This document shows positions 1 to 9,108 of a DNA stretch of 64,000 nucleotides, one piece after another; position 1 is the first letter of the stretch; every line of letters starts with the position of its first letter. A program made the translations under genes and the position numbers. This DNA comes from Vibrio sonorensis (GTDB lineage: Bacteria > Pseudomonadota > Gammaproteobacteria > Enterobacterales > Vibrionaceae), in contig NZ_LJJE01000070.1 of NCBI RefSeq assembly GCF_001854765.1, positions 62,001-126,000 on the forward strand, given 5' to 3'. The notes below the pieces were generated by a model that saw only the letters and a list, made by a program, of their open reading frames with translations, had not been told where the DNA came from and ran no database searches.

Positions 1-86
1 CGACCTTCGTGCACTGCGTGGTTAATGCCACTGCCGCACTGAAGCTCGTTAATTAAGCCCGCTTTGTCTAATGTATGGATGACCAT
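1..86 (-). CDS. N-terminal 28 codons of an unidentified protein (runs off the window)
   Basis: A reading frame begins with ATG at 86 on the minus strand, after a good ribosome-binding site (AGAGAGGA, about 6 nt upstream), and stays open to the window edge. It begins MVIHTLDKAGLINELQCG. In Vibrio a small conserved protein commonly sits beside sodB (the VC2046/SO_2500 group), and this could be it by position, but 28 residues are too few to decide. It lies downstream of sodB in the same direction, beyond the sodB terminator. Confidence 0.5.
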   Translation of the reverse strand, partial: MVIHTLDKAGLINELQCGSGINHAVHEG

Positions 87-194
87 AGATTCCTCTCTTA
101 CTGCCCCTTTACTAGCGGCTAAAACAGAGAAATCTTTAGAACAAAATCAGCAGTTAACAAGCAATGTAACGCGTTAGTGTAAAAAGTAGACAGT

Positions 195-220
195 AAAAAA
201 GCCTGCACGAGTGCAGGCTT
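195..220 (-). terminator. Rho-independent terminator of sodB
   Basis: A perfect 10-bp inverted repeat (AAGCCTGCAC at 199-208 against 211-220) is followed on the minus strand by a T-run, 44 nt past the sodB stop codon. Confidence 0.85.
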
Positions 221-263
221 GAAGAATCATTGTGTTTTTTTAGTTAGGAAACGTCCGCTAAGA

Positions 264-845
264 TTACTTAGCTAGGTTTTCTTCAACGAATGACCAGTTT
301 ACTAGTGCCCAGAACGCGTTCATGTAATCAGGACGAACATTGCGGAAATCAATGTAGTAAGCGTGTTCCCATAGGTCTACAGTTAGCAGCGGAGTAACGC
401 CTTCTGTAAGTGGCGTTGCTGCGTTTGAAGTGTTGATGATGTCTAGAGAACCATCCGCTTTTTTAACCAACCAAGTCCAAGAAGAACCGAAGTTGTTAAT
501 CGCTGAATCAGTAAACTTAGCTTTGAACTCTTCGAAAGAGCCAAAAGCTGCATTGATTGCATCGGCTACTGCACCTGTTGGTTCACCACCAGCGTTAGGC
601 GCTAGACAGTGCCAGTAGAAAGTGTGGTTCCAAATTTGTGCAGCGTTGTTGAAAATGCCACCAGAAGAAGTTTCGATGATTTCTTCTAGAGATTTACCTT
701 CAAACTCAGTACCAGGAATAAGACCGTTCAACTTTACTACGTAAGTGTTGTGGTGTTTTCCGTGGTGGAAATCTAATGTTTCCGCTGAGATATGTGGTTC
801 TAGCGCGTCTTTCGCGTAAGGAAGAGCTGGTAGTTCAAATGCCAT
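264..845 (-). CDS. sodB: Superoxide dismutase [Fe]
   Basis: This 193-residue protein converts superoxide to hydrogen peroxide and oxygen in the cytoplasm. It starts MAFELPALPYAKDAL; the ATG at 845 is chosen over an upstream start at 896 because the protein then aligns with the family start and a GGAG element lies just before it. The metal ligands are visible: His in LDFHHGKHH, His in WNHTFYW, and Asp/His in DLWEHAYY. The sequence is of the Fe type (GSSWTWLV). It is monocistronic with its own terminator. In enterics sodB mRNA is repressed by an iron-responsive sRNA; nothing here tests that. Confidence 0.97.
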   Translation of the reverse strand: MAFELPALPYAKDALEPHISAETLDFHHGKHHNTYVVKLNGLIPGTEFEGKSLEEIIETSSGGIFNNAAQIWNHTFYWHCLAPNAGGEPTGAVADAINAAFGSFEEFKAKFTDSAINNFGSSWTWLVKKADGSLDIINTSNAATPLTEGVTPLLTVDLWEHAYYIDFRNVRPDYMNAFWALVNWSFVEENLAK

Positions 846-1183
846 TGCTCGATTCTCCATTTGTGTGAAAGAGAGGACTCTTTCGATTGCTTCCAATGTT
901 TATTATTTTATTGGTCTCAGTGTCGGACCTTAGTCAATTGACTGACTTGCGCTATAGTTTAGCAAGTTTTTACTTTATTAAAAGGGTCGCTCACCATTTT
1001 CTATGTGAAATTTATCTATCGCTTATATAACAACCGCCATAAATCAAGGCTTTCCATGGGGTATTAGAGAGAGTAAGCCGATTGATATCACTTAGTTATA
1101 TCCCCAAAGAATCTGTGCTTTTTATTCTTGCGCAATGGTTTAGAATGTAGGCATAACTTGCAGTAACTCCAGTAAGAGGAAGC

Positions 1184-1519
1184 ATGGAAACTATCGACAA
1201 AATCAAACAGCAAATCGCAGAAAACTCAATCCTTCTATACATGAAGGGTTCACCAAAACTTCCAAGCTGCGGTTTCTCTTCTCAAGCATCGCAAGCATTG
1301 ATGGCATGTGGTGAAAAGTTCGCGTACGTAGATATTCTGCAAAATCCAGATATCCGTGCTCAGCTACCTGCCTATGCGCAATGGCCAACTTTCCCGCAGT
1401 TGTGGGTTGAAGGCGAACTGATTGGTGGCTGTGACATCATTGTTGAAATGTTCCAGAAAGGTGAACTTCAACCATTGATTAAAGAAGCCGCTGCACGCAC
1501 TGAGAGCGGTGAAGAATAA
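1184..1519 (+). CDS. grxD: Monothiol glutaredoxin Grx4
   Basis: A 111-residue CGFS-type glutaredoxin. The motif PSCGFSSQA, near residues 28-36, carries the single active-site cysteine that, with glutathione, holds a bridging 2Fe-2S cluster; WPTFPQLWV and GGCDI form the glutathione-binding part. The family acts in Fe-S cluster storage, delivery and iron sensing, often with BolA-type partners. The start follows a clear AAGAGGA ribosome-binding site. It diverges from sodB and ends in its own perfect hairpin terminator. The C-terminal tail (AARTESGEE) is short and acidic. Confidence 0.97.
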   Translation: METIDKIKQQIAENSILLYMKGSPKLPSCGFSSQASQALMACGEKFAYVDILQNPDIRAQLPAYAQWPTFPQLWVEGELIGGCDIIVEMFQKGELQPLIKEAAARTESGEE

Positions 1520-1552
1520 TACTGTTTAAATTTACAGTTTTTCTTTGATTTC

Positions 1553-1586
1553 ATAAGGCCACATTGCATAATGTGGCCTTATTTGT
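1553..1586 (+). terminator. Rho-independent terminator of grxD
   Basis: A perfect 13-bp stem (1553-1565 with 1570-1582, loop GCAT) is followed by a T-rich tail, 33 nt after the grxD stop and just ahead of topB. Confidence 0.85.
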
Positions 1587-1604
1587 TTCTACTCTATCGC
1601 TTTT

Positions 1605-3551
1605 ATGTCTCGACTTTTTATTGCAGAAAAACCGAGTTTGGGCCGAGCTATCGCTGCGGCGCTGCCGGGTCAGAAGAAAAACCAGTCAGGTTACATCGAG
1701 TGCGGCAATGACATCGTAACTTGGTGCATTGGTCATCTGTTAGAGCAGGTTGAGCCAGACGTTTATGACGAGCGCTACAAAAAGTGGAACATGGCTGATT
1801 TACCGATCGTTCCTCAGCAATGGCAATTAAAACCGAGAAAATCCGCGAGCAAGCAACTTAGCGTAGTTCGAAAACTACTGAAAACCAGTAGCCAGATAAT
1901 CCACGCTGGAGATCCGGATAGGGAAGGGCAGCTTCTTGTTGACGAAGTGTTGGATTATTGCAAAGTCAGCGCTGCTAAAAAAGCTGCGACTCAACGTTTG
2001 CTGATCAGTGATCTCAATTTACCAGCGGTAAAAAAAGCGCTCTCTAGTTTGCGAAGTAATCGCGATTTCATTCCTTTATCAGTCTCTGCATTGGCGCGCT
2101 CTAGGCTGATTGGCTCTACGGTATGAACATGTCTCGCGCCTATACATTACTGGGGCAAAAAGCGGGTTATCAAGGTGTACTGTCTGTTGGTCGTGTTCAA
2201 ACGCCTGTCTTAGGGTTAGTCGTTAGGCGTGACGAAGAGATTGAGAACTTTGTGCCGAAAGACTACTTCACACTTGATGCCTTGATTCCTTATCAAGACA
2301 AATTTGATATTCGGGCGCGTTGGAAGCCAAGTGAGGCGTGTAAACCTTGGCAAGATGAAGAGGAACGCGTTCTCAATCAAAAATTGGTTGAAAATGTCGC
2401 GAACCGAATCCAAGGCCAGATAGCCGAAGTTAAAGAGTCTGAGCACAAAACGACCAAGCAAAATGCGCCTTTGCCTTATTCACTTTCATCACTGCAAATC
2501 GATGCCGCGAAACGATACGCCATGAGCGCGCAGAAAGTACTGGATATATGCCAGTCTTTGTATGAGAAACACAAACTAATCACCTACCTAGATCCGATTG
2601 TCGCTATTTGCCAAAGGATCATTGGTCGCAAGCGAGTTCAGTGACTTCTGCCATAGCATCTGTTGCTCCAACTATTCAAAGTTGGGTGGAACAGGCTAAC
2701 TTGTCGCTCAAATCGAAGGCGTGGAATGATAAAAAAGTCGATGCGCATCATGCCATTATCCTACACCTAAAAAGTCGGGTGGGCAATCTTTGTCTGGAGA
2801 TGAGAGTAAAGTCTATCAACTCATTGCTAGGCAATACTTGATGCAGTTTTATCCGGCCGCAGAATACGCGGATGCTAAGTTAGTTTTTGATATAGCCGGA
2901 GGGACATTTGTCGCCAAAGGACGTCAACTTATTAAGCCGGGCTGGAAGCAACTGTTAGGCAAAACCGAAGAAGACGACACTGACGCGGATAAAGTGCCGC
3001 CATTGCCCCTTGGTGAGAAGTTGCTATGTAGAGAAGGTGAAATTAAACAGCGCAAAACAGAACCCCCTAGAGCGTTCACTGAAGCGAGCCTATTGCAAGC
3101 TATGACTGGAATTTCCCGCTATGTTGAAGATAAAGGGTTGAAAAAAATACTTCGTGAAACGGATGGATTGGGTACCGAGGCGACTCGGGCAGGTATTCTC
3201 GATACCTTGTTCAAGCGTCAATTACTCAGTAGACAGGGAAAGGCTATCCACAGTACACCAGCGGGAAGAGGGCTGATTCACTCCTTACCCAAGGCATCCA
3301 CATACCCTGATATGACGGCAAATTGGGAACACCAGTTGCAAGGAATGGCAGAAAAGAATCAGGCTTACTCACCTTTTATGGAGGCGTTAACTCAAAGTGT
3401 TCATGTGATGATCAATGAGGTTAAGCAAGGGGAAGTGCCTGAGTCTCTTCGGCATTTGCCAAAAGTAGAACGTCCTGCATATCGAAAAAAACGTCGCTAC
3501 TCTGCAAAAGGTAAAACCACGAGCAAGCGCAAACCAGCGTCACCAAGGTAA
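1605..3551 (+). pseudogene. topB: DNA topoisomerase III, three apparent frameshifts (probable base-call errors)
   Basis: Type IA topoisomerase that decatenates DNA; restoring frame gives about 649 residues, the usual TopB length. The start [17 protein letters not shown] and the Toprim acidic motif [10 protein letters not shown] are visible. The frame moves by one base at about 2104-2105 (restored: [17 protein letters not shown]), at 2587-2588 directly after the catalytic Tyr codon (restored: [17 protein letters not shown]) and at about 2760 (restored: HHAIIPTPKKSGGQ). Each is mended by adding back one base to a GGG or CCC run. Downstream protein is fully conserved, ending in a basic tail, so decay is unlikely. 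The stop overlaps the convergent SDR gene by 12 nt. Confidence 0.93.
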
Positions 3552-4226
3552 TGCATTACCTTTGAAGTCGATAAATTTTCCCGAGTCTTCCAGTTTTAAA
3601 CCTGAAATCACCGAGGCCAAACCTGCCGCTGACGTGTTGGTGTCTATTAGTGCATTTGGCCCGCCCATTTCTGTTTGCACCCAGCCAGGATGTAGGGCGA
3701 CAGCAATGAAGCCTTGAGGCGATAGGTCGTTGCTTAAACTCTTTACTACCGAATTTAAGCCCGCTTTTGACGAGCGGTAGATATAGCCACCACCAGAAGT
3801 GTTTTCTGTCATACTGCCAACTTTGGATGAAAGGCAAGCTATGATCTTATCTTGTCCCTTGGACAGGCTAGGATAGAAGGCTTCAGCTATTTTTAAAGGG
3901 GCGATGGTGTTGACTTCTATGGCTTTTCGCCACTCTTCAACATCGGTAGAGCCAAACTTGTAACCTTTAGGGCCGTAATAACCGGCATTGTTGATTAAGA
4001 GATCTAAGCTATCAAATGTCTGAGCAAGAGATTGAACGGAAAGATAGTCAGTGACATCTAGCTGGTGGCAGCTCAGGTGAGGCTCGGATTCTGCTTTGCT
4101 CAACAACTCTTGAGATTGAGAGGCGTGTCTGTAGGTTGCGCTAACACGCCAGCCCTTTTGCAGATAATACTCGCAAAGAGCGAATCCCACCCCGCGATTA
4201 GCGCCAGTCACTAATACATGTTTCAT
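3540..4226 (-). CDS. Short-chain dehydrogenase/reductase family oxidoreductase
   Basis: A 228-residue classical SDR with a Rossmann fold. The cofactor glycine motif TGANRGVG lies at residues 7-14, the structural NNAG motif is in LLINNAGYYG, and the catalytic Ser and YxxxK are in CLSSKVGSM and YIYRSSK. It is related to the C-factor/sniffer-like branch, whose substrates are mostly unknown. It appears co-transcribed with the 40-residue membrane protein upstream (25-nt gap), behind a Fur-type operator, which suggests iron-responsive expression (inference). Its 3' end overlaps topB tail to tail. Confidence 0.88.
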   Translation of the reverse strand: MKHVLVTGANRGVGFALCEYYLQKGWRVSATYRHASQSQELLSKAESEPHLSCHQLDVTDYLSVQSLAQTFDSLDLLINNAGYYGPKGYKFGSTDVEEWRKAIEVNTIAPLKIAEAFYPSLSKGQDKIIACLSSKVGSMTENTSGGGYIYRSSKAGLNSVVKSLSNDLSPQGFIAVALHPGWVQTEMGGPNALIDTNTSAAGLASVISGLKLEDSGKFIDFKGNALPW

Positions 4227-4251
4227 TGCTGTTCCCGCATTTAGCTAATTA

Positions 4252-4374
4252 CTAAGTGAGGATAACAAATTCTAGCAGCCACCAAGAACTAATTAGTGTG
4301 AATGAGAAAGCAGCCATTGCAGCCAAAGAGCCAACCATAACGCCTAGTAAGAGGAAAAATCGAGTTTGAGTCAT
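4252..4374 (-). CDS. Small single-pass membrane protein (40 aa)
   Basis: ATG at 4374, stop at 4252-4254. The product starts MTQTRFFLLLGVMVGSL and contains almost nothing but one or two hydrophobic segments, ending SSWWLLEFVILT. I do not recognise a family. Support is its position: it starts 11 nt from the Fur-type box and precedes the SDR gene on the same strand. The ribosome-binding site is weak, so confidence is moderate. Confidence 0.55.
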   Translation of the reverse strand: MTQTRFFLLLGVMVGSLAAMAAFSFTLISSWWLLEFVILT

Positions 4375-4384
4375 TTTAATTTGT

Positions 4385-4403
4385 GATAATGATAACCGTT
4401 ATC
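4385..4403. promoter_or_regulatory. Fur box between divergent genes
   Basis: GATAATGATAACCGTTATC matches the 19-bp Fur consensus GATAATGATAATCATTATC at 17 of 19 positions. It sits between the leftward small-membrane-protein/SDR pair and the rightward histone-deacetylase/NUDIX pair, so it could control either or both. Confidence 0.75.
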
Positions 4404-4475
4404 ATTAAGGTTATCGAAATTGATCTGTATTGGCAAGCTGTTAAGATGAGGCAAATCATCCAATCTGTTGTTTAC

Positions 4476-5408
4476 ATGATTCCTCTTATCTATCACCAGT
4501 GCTATTCAGAACTAGATTTACCTCAAGGACATAGGTATCCGATTAATAAATATCGCCTTTTACATCGCTGGCTTTGCGAGGAAGTTGAACGTAATTCAGA
4601 CTGGTCAAAATATTATACTTGGGTGACACCTAAGGCGATTGATAAAGCTTACGTAGAGGAAGTCCACTGTTCTAACTATGTGAGTCAGTTGCTCAGTGGT
4701 ACGTTACCTGAGGTAAAAATGAGAAGAATAGGCTTTCCTTGGAGCCGTACTCTTATCGAGCGTACATTGACCTCAGCCGGAGGTACATGCGAAACCGTTA
4801 AGCAAGCGATTAAGCACGGTCTCGCCATCCACCTTAGTGGTGGTTACCATCACGCCCATCACGATTTTGGTAGCGGATTTTGTCTGTTTAATGATCTAGT
4901 ATTAGCCGCTCATCAGGCGTTAAAGCACGAAGACATAGAAAAGGTACTTATTGTCGATGTGGACGTACATCACGGTGATGGAACGGCGACGCTATGCCAT
5001 GGTCGCGATGATATAGTGACCCTCTCTGTTCATTGCGATAAGAATTTTCCAGCGCGAAAGCCAGATTCAGATATGGATATTGCTCTAAGCCGTAATACCA
5101 GTGATGAGGAGTACCTCAGTAGTTACAAATCGGTGTTACAAATGGCACTGCGAATCCATCAACCAGATTTGATTATTTATGATGCAGGTGTCGATATTCA
5201 CAGTGACGATGAGCTCGGTTATTTTAATGTTTCTCAAGAGGGTATTTTTCAGCGTGACCACGACACTTTACAGTTGGCCAGTGAGTTGGAGTTACCTGTT
5301 GCGTGTGTTGTAGGCGGTGGATACCGCAGCGAACATCAGGATCTGGTACCGATCCATAGCCAACTTTTTAAAGCAGCTTTGGAGATAAGAAAACGACATG
5401 GAACATAG
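4476..5408 (+). CDS. Histone deacetylase family protein (class IV-like deacetylase)
   Basis: A 310-residue zinc-dependent deacetylase of the HDAC/acetylpolyamine amidohydrolase superfamily. Start taken at MIPLIYHQCYSELDLP, which matches the family start; the open frame runs upstream through the Fur box without good initiation. The catalytic His pair is in GGYHHAHHDFG (about residues 123-133), the metal ligands are in DVDVHHGDG (161-169), and the GVDIHSDDELG and VGGGY motifs follow. Substrate in bacteria is unclear; acetylated small molecules or proteins are possible. It overlaps the NUDIX gene by 11 nt, so the two are translationally coupled. Confidence 0.88.
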   Translation: MIPLIYHQCYSELDLPQGHRYPINKYRLLHRWLCEEVERNSDWSKYYTWVTPKAIDKAYVEEVHCSNYVSQLLSGTLPEVKMRRIGFPWSRTLIERTLTSAGGTCETVKQAIKHGLAIHLSGGYHHAHHDFGSGFCLFNDLVLAAHQALKHEDIEKVLIVDVDVHHGDGTATLCHGRDDIVTLSVHCDKNFPARKPDSDMDIALSRNTSDEEYLSSYKSVLQMALRIHQPDLIIYDAGVDIHSDDELGYFNVSQEGIFQRDHDTLQLASELELPVACVVGGGYRSEHQDLVPIHSQLFKAALEIRKRHGT

Positions 5409-5895
5409 AATACGCGCAGCTGGAATTCTGCTTAACAACGACGCTATTTTAATGGTTAAAGTTAAGGACTATACCGGAGAGTATTGGATTCCCCCCGGTG
5501 GTGGCTTAGAAGCGGGTGACCGCAGTACTAAGGGTGCGCTGGAACGCGAGTTTGAAGAGGAAACAGGACTTAAAGTCGAAGTTGGGCAACTCATTTGTGT
5601 TCGAGAGTTTGTCGAAGCAGAGCCCGAGCGCTATCACGCCGAATTTTTTTATCAGATAGACAGTTATACCGGTGAGATACACATTAATAATCTGCAAGGT
5701 TTGACTGATGAGCACTTTATTCAAGCTGTCGAATGGGTGGAACTAAAATCTTTGAAACAAAAAAGAACCTACCCAAGTGATCTGCACGATATCCTTGTGC
5801 CAAATGTCATAAGCAAAACATACTCTCTTCATTTGGGGTGCTATGTCCAAGGCAGTGATGAGCAGACCAATCATTTAGACAAACCTAGCGAGTAA
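5398..5895 (+). CDS. NUDIX hydrolase
   Basis: A 165-residue NUDIX-fold protein with the box spread over GGGLEAGDRSTKGALEREFE and EETGL. The REFEEETGL core is canonical, but the first acidic position is Asp, and the spacing to RE is eight residues instead of seven, so metal geometry may be altered. The family hydrolyses nucleoside diphosphates linked to another moiety; the substrate here is unknown. It starts inside the 3' end of the deacetylase gene, so both are one operon. Confidence 0.85.
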   Translation: MEHRIRAAGILLNNDAILMVKVKDYTGEYWIPPGGGLEAGDRSTKGALEREFEEETGLKVEVGQLICVREFVEAEPERYHAEFFYQIDSYTGEIHINNLQGLTDEHFIQAVEWVELKSLKQKRTYPSDLHDILVPNVISKTYSLHLGCYVQGSDEQTNHLDKPSE

Positions 5896-6015
5896 AAACC
5901 AATATTCACCTGAAACTAATAACGGGTCCGCTTAATTGGTAGCAATAGAGTGATTGAAGTTGGGGAGTGTTGAACCTGATATGCTGGTGATATGGTTATC
6001 CTAATAGAAAAGAAA

Positions 6016-6038
6016 ATGCGCTTTGATTTAAAGCGCAT
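6016..6038 (-). terminator. Probable terminator of the 6064-8418 gene
   Basis: A perfect 9-bp stem (ATGCGCTTT at 6016-6024 with 6030-6038) is followed on the minus strand by TTTTCTTTTC. It could also end the NUDIX operon from the other side. Confidence 0.6.
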
Positions 6039-6063
6039 CTGTTAATGGCTGTTACGTGACCTA

Positions 6064-8418
6064 CTATAGGCCGTCGTATATTTTCTGAAAATCAGCGGCT
6101 TGCAGAGGCGTTAATTGACCGCTTTTGCTTAACTTTTCTTTGTTAAACCCACTTCCCCAACATACCCAAGGTGGGCCACCGAATTGGGATAGCGACACCA
6201 TATCCACAACGTAAATTGGGAAAATATGTCCGAGAGAAGAGGAAGGGTGCTTTAACTTAATAAATACCGGCACGATTTTTTCAGGACCAGTCTTTTCCTC
6301 ATACTTCATTGAAAGATCGTTGTTATCTCCAACGTGGATATCTAACTCTTCAGATTTTTCAAACTCTGCAGGCTTAACTGACACCAAGGTAACACCACCA
6401 AAACTATATTGATGTTCCTGTTGAAAAGATGAGCCATAAGGATCTCTGTGATCTAGAGTGCCGTACTCTGGCAATTCAATAGGCGATTCTAGAAACGGGT
6501 AAGTACCACTCATTAAACATTGGCTAAACCAAACGCCTGAATAGTTGAATTTTTTTGGATGCTTATACAAAGTCCAAGTTGGAGTCGATTTACTCCATGT
6601 GTCTGCGTAGTTAAGCCAGTCTGAGTATAGTCCAGCAGATTTCAGCGCGACTTTGGTATAGCCGCTGCTCTTGATGTTAGCGTCTAGGAAGCTGGTTTTT
6701 TTAGATTCGTCAGTGCCCACCCTGAGATAGGTGGCATCGGATTCTACTTTACCTGCGCCCTCTAAGCTAACTTCAAAAAAGTCGCCGATTTTTATTTCGG
6801 GAAATGCACCGAGTTCAGCCGTCAAAGTAAGCTTAGTCCCTGTTTTGTTACTCGGTATAGTCACGTTAAACAGTTTGCCATCTTTGGCTGATAAGCGAGC
6901 ATGGGCAGAACCGTAAGGTAGTGCATAGGGTAGGTAAAAGTCGCCAATTCCGTATTTAGCGCCAGTTTTTGCACTGGCTGTTACAGTGAAATCTGACTTG
7001 ATGGATACGGGGACCTGAAACTTACCCTTTAAACCAAGGTTGGGTGCAACGACGAGCTTTGCACCTTGAATATCTCGCTCTATTTTCGGGAAGGGCCACA
7101 TTAAGGCGTAATTGACACCAGATGCTGACGCTTCGGCAGTGACTCTAACTCTACCGGTAACATAACAAGAGGCGTCTACTTTTGGTTTATTACTTAGCTT
7201 AAACTCAGCATCGCATATCAGACGAGCACTATCATATCGAGTACACGCCTTTGCACTTACTCCAGGACGCGAGTAATTAAGACAAGCACTGCTAGTACCA
7301 ACACTTAGGTTGGTATTTTTACGGCTTGGGTCCGAGTTTGAATACAGTTTCTCTGCAGATGGGTCAGCGGTTTCCAGCCAATCATCTTCGTTCTGTGTGA
7401 TATAGCCTTCGGGGAGCGAAATTTTAATGTCACCGTGCATGGGCGAGGTGTTATAGCTTCTCATTGCGACATTTGACGAACGGGAAGGCGAACCTAACAC
7501 CGCTATTTCTTCTTCAGTCAGGTCTTTTATTCTCAAAGATACGACCAAAGGCGCTTCTTCTTTGTACGCTTCAAATTCCTTAGCGGTACTTATAAATTTA
7601 TCGCCCTGTTGGTTCACTCTTACGATTTTTAGTTCGCCATTTTGATCAATTAACTGCCCCTCATCATAATTTGCAATGTCTGGTACAGGATCTGTAACAA
7701 CAGGCGCTAGTTCAGGTAGTGTATTTGCCACTTGGTAATCTACATGCTCGGTATAGGTAGTTACGCCATTGGCATCTTGGACAGACAGTAAGAGTCTGTA
7801 GGTTTCTCCAAGGCTGACATCTACGGTTTGCGACAGTTCCGGACCAGAAAAGTCTCTAGATTCATCAGTCAGAATACCGTTTTCAATTCGAGTAACGTTG
7901 AGTGTGTAAGTAACGCCTGTTGCGACGGCACTTTGTGGGGTAATGGCTGGCATCCATTCAACGGCTAAGAAACTGTTTTCGTTTAATAAGATAGAATTAA
8001 TACCGTTAACGATAAGGTTTGAAGCACCTGAGACATCTAGTTGTGTTGTTAATTCAACGGATTCTTGCCCTATTGTGCTCTCAAGAACAATGTCGATACT
8101 TCCATTATTTTTGGTGACAGGTACAGTAATAAATACGCCATTGCCTTCAGGTTGAAGAACAGGACTTCTTAGACTGTCTGATTCCTTGGGGTGCCAACTC
8201 AGTTCCGCTTTAGTATTTCCCGTTACAGATAGATATACTCGTTCACCGGATTGAGCTTCTATGCTCAAAGGTAAACACACTTCAGAGCCTTCAATTGTAG
8301 CGCAATTTTTCTTCGCTGTTATAACCTCTAGTTGTGTGGTGCCTTTGTCGCCACTGCTGTTATTACAACCAACAAGGGCTAAAGCCAAAACAAAGACGGC
8401 ATGGTGTTTTCTAATCAT
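6064..8418 (-). CDS. Large hypothetical lipoprotein (784 aa)
   Basis: The start is taken at MIRKHHAVFVLALALVGCNN, an ATG preceded by TTGGAGA; a TTG three codons earlier overlaps that site. The N-terminus is a lipoprotein signal with lipobox LVGC, so the mature protein should be lipid-anchored at the cell envelope. Residues about 30-230 look like Ig/fibronectin-type beta domains (for example YTLNVTRIENGILT, YRLLLSVQDANG). The central part has a disulfide-prone stretch (SSACLNYSRPG, KACTRYDSARLICDAEF). I recognise no catalytic motif and no named family. It is monocistronic, before the tRNA genes. Confidence 0.8.
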   Translation of the reverse strand: MIRKHHAVFVLALALVGCNNSSGDKGTTQLEVITAKKNCATIEGSEVCLPLSIEAQSGERVYLSVTGNTKAELSWHPKESDSLRSPVLQPEGNGVFITVPVTKNNGSIDIVLESTIGQESVELTTQLDVSGASNLIVNGINSILLNENSFLAVEWMPAITPQSAVATGVTYTLNVTRIENGILTDESRDFSGPELSQTVDVSLGETYRLLLSVQDANGVTTYTEHVDYQVANTLPELAPVVTDPVPDIANYDEGQLIDQNGELKIVRVNQQGDKFISTAKEFEAYKEEAPLVVSLRIKDLTEEEIAVLGSPSRSSNVAMRSYNTSPMHGDIKISLPEGYITQNEDDWLETADPSAEKLYSNSDPSRKNTNLSVGTSSACLNYSRPGVSAKACTRYDSARLICDAEFKLSNKPKVDASCYVTGRVRVTAEASASGVNYALMWPFPKIERDIQGAKLVVAPNLGLKGKFQVPVSIKSDFTVTASAKTGAKYGIGDFYLPYALPYGSAHARLSAKDGKLFNVTIPSNKTGTKLTLTAELGAFPEIKIGDFFEVSLEGAGKVESDATYLRVGTDESKKTSFLDANIKSSGYTKVALKSAGLYSDWLNYADTWSKSTPTWTLYKHPKKFNYSGVWFSQCLMSGTYPFLESPIELPEYGTLDHRDPYGSSFQQEHQYSFGGVTLVSVKPAEFEKSEELDIHVGDNNDLSMKYEEKTGPEKIVPVFIKLKHPSSSLGHIFPIYVVDMVSLSQFGGPPWVCWGSGFNKEKLSKSGQLTPLQAADFQKIYDGL

Positions 8419-8603
8419 ATTCTCCAACTGCTTAATTAGATGCTCTCATTTTTGAGAAGTATTTTTGGAAGCGGAATGATAAACACGAGCAAACCATTGC
8501 TCTTGTATAAAATTGACATATGTATAAATAATTTTATAAATGTCCCGATATGCCCAGTGGTGCCTAAAGGCAAAGAGAAGAAAGAGGCGGGGAAATAGAA
8601 AGC

Positions 8604-8632
8604 AAAAAGCCCGCGAACGAGTCAGCGGGCTT
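8604..8632 (-). terminator. Terminator of tRNA-Ser
   Basis: AAGCCCGC (8607-8614) pairs with GCGGGCTT (8625-8632); the minus-strand T-run follows directly. Confidence 0.85.
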
Positions 8633-8641
8633 CTTTAAATG

Positions 8642-8731
8642 TGGCGGAGAGATAGGGATTTGAACCTAGATACGCTATTAACGTATGCCGGTTTTCAAGA
8701 CCGGTGCTTTCAACCACTCAGCCATCTCTCC
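8642..8731 (-). tRNA. tRNA-Ser(TGA)
   Basis: A 90-nt tRNA with a long variable arm, typical of class II tRNA-Ser. The acceptor stem is GGAGAGA/TCTCTCC and the CCA is encoded. The anticodon loop CTTGAAA gives anticodon TGA, and GGTTCAAATCC is the T arm. It has its own promoter and terminator. Confidence 0.97.
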
Positions 8732-8744
8732 GTTGGTGAGGCGC

Positions 8745-8773
8745 ATATTATCGACCTCAAGAGAGCTTGTAAA
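8745..8773 (-). promoter_or_regulatory. Promoter of tRNA-Ser
   Basis: On the minus strand TTTACA (8768-8773) and TAATAT (8745-8750) are separated by 17 nt, 14 nt ahead of the tRNA 5' end. Confidence 0.65.
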
Positions 8774-8933
8774 CCCCTGATTTCGCTGTTTGCTGTAATT
8801 ATGTGCTATCTGTGGGAAAAAATTTTATCAGACCTAATTTTTATTGATTTTGCGGCGCGTTAGCTAAGAAGGATAGGTCGTTGGTCAAGAGTAAACAGCG
8901 TTACAAAGGGGAAAACAAAATGCTCCAAAAGCA

Positions 8934-8959
8934 AAAAAGAGAGCCGTAGCTCTCTTTTT
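8934..8959 (-). terminator. Terminator of tRNA-Pro
   Basis: GAGAGC/GCTCTC with loop CGTA (8939-8954), extended by A/T pairs on both sides, ends in a T-run on the minus strand. Confidence 0.8.
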
Positions 8960-8968
8960 CTAGGTGTA

Positions 8969-9045
8969 TGGTCGGACTGACTGGATTTGAACCAGCGACC
9001 CCCGACACCCCATGACGGTGCGCTACCAAGCTGCGCTACAGTCCG
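8969..9045 (-). tRNA. tRNA-Pro(GGG)
   Basis: A 77-nt tRNA with acceptor CGGACTG/CAGTCCG, D arm GCGCAGCTTGGTAGCGC and encoded CCA. The anticodon loop ATGGGGT gives GGG, in the same CCGTC...GTCGG arm seen in enterobacterial proL. It lies 63 nt downstream of yejM on the same strand and may partly be transcribed from it. Confidence 0.95.
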
Positions 9046-9108
9046 ATACGCACAATCTAAACCCAAAGTGGGTAGGGGTCAACAACTAAATCAAGCTAAC
9101 GCGCTGAT

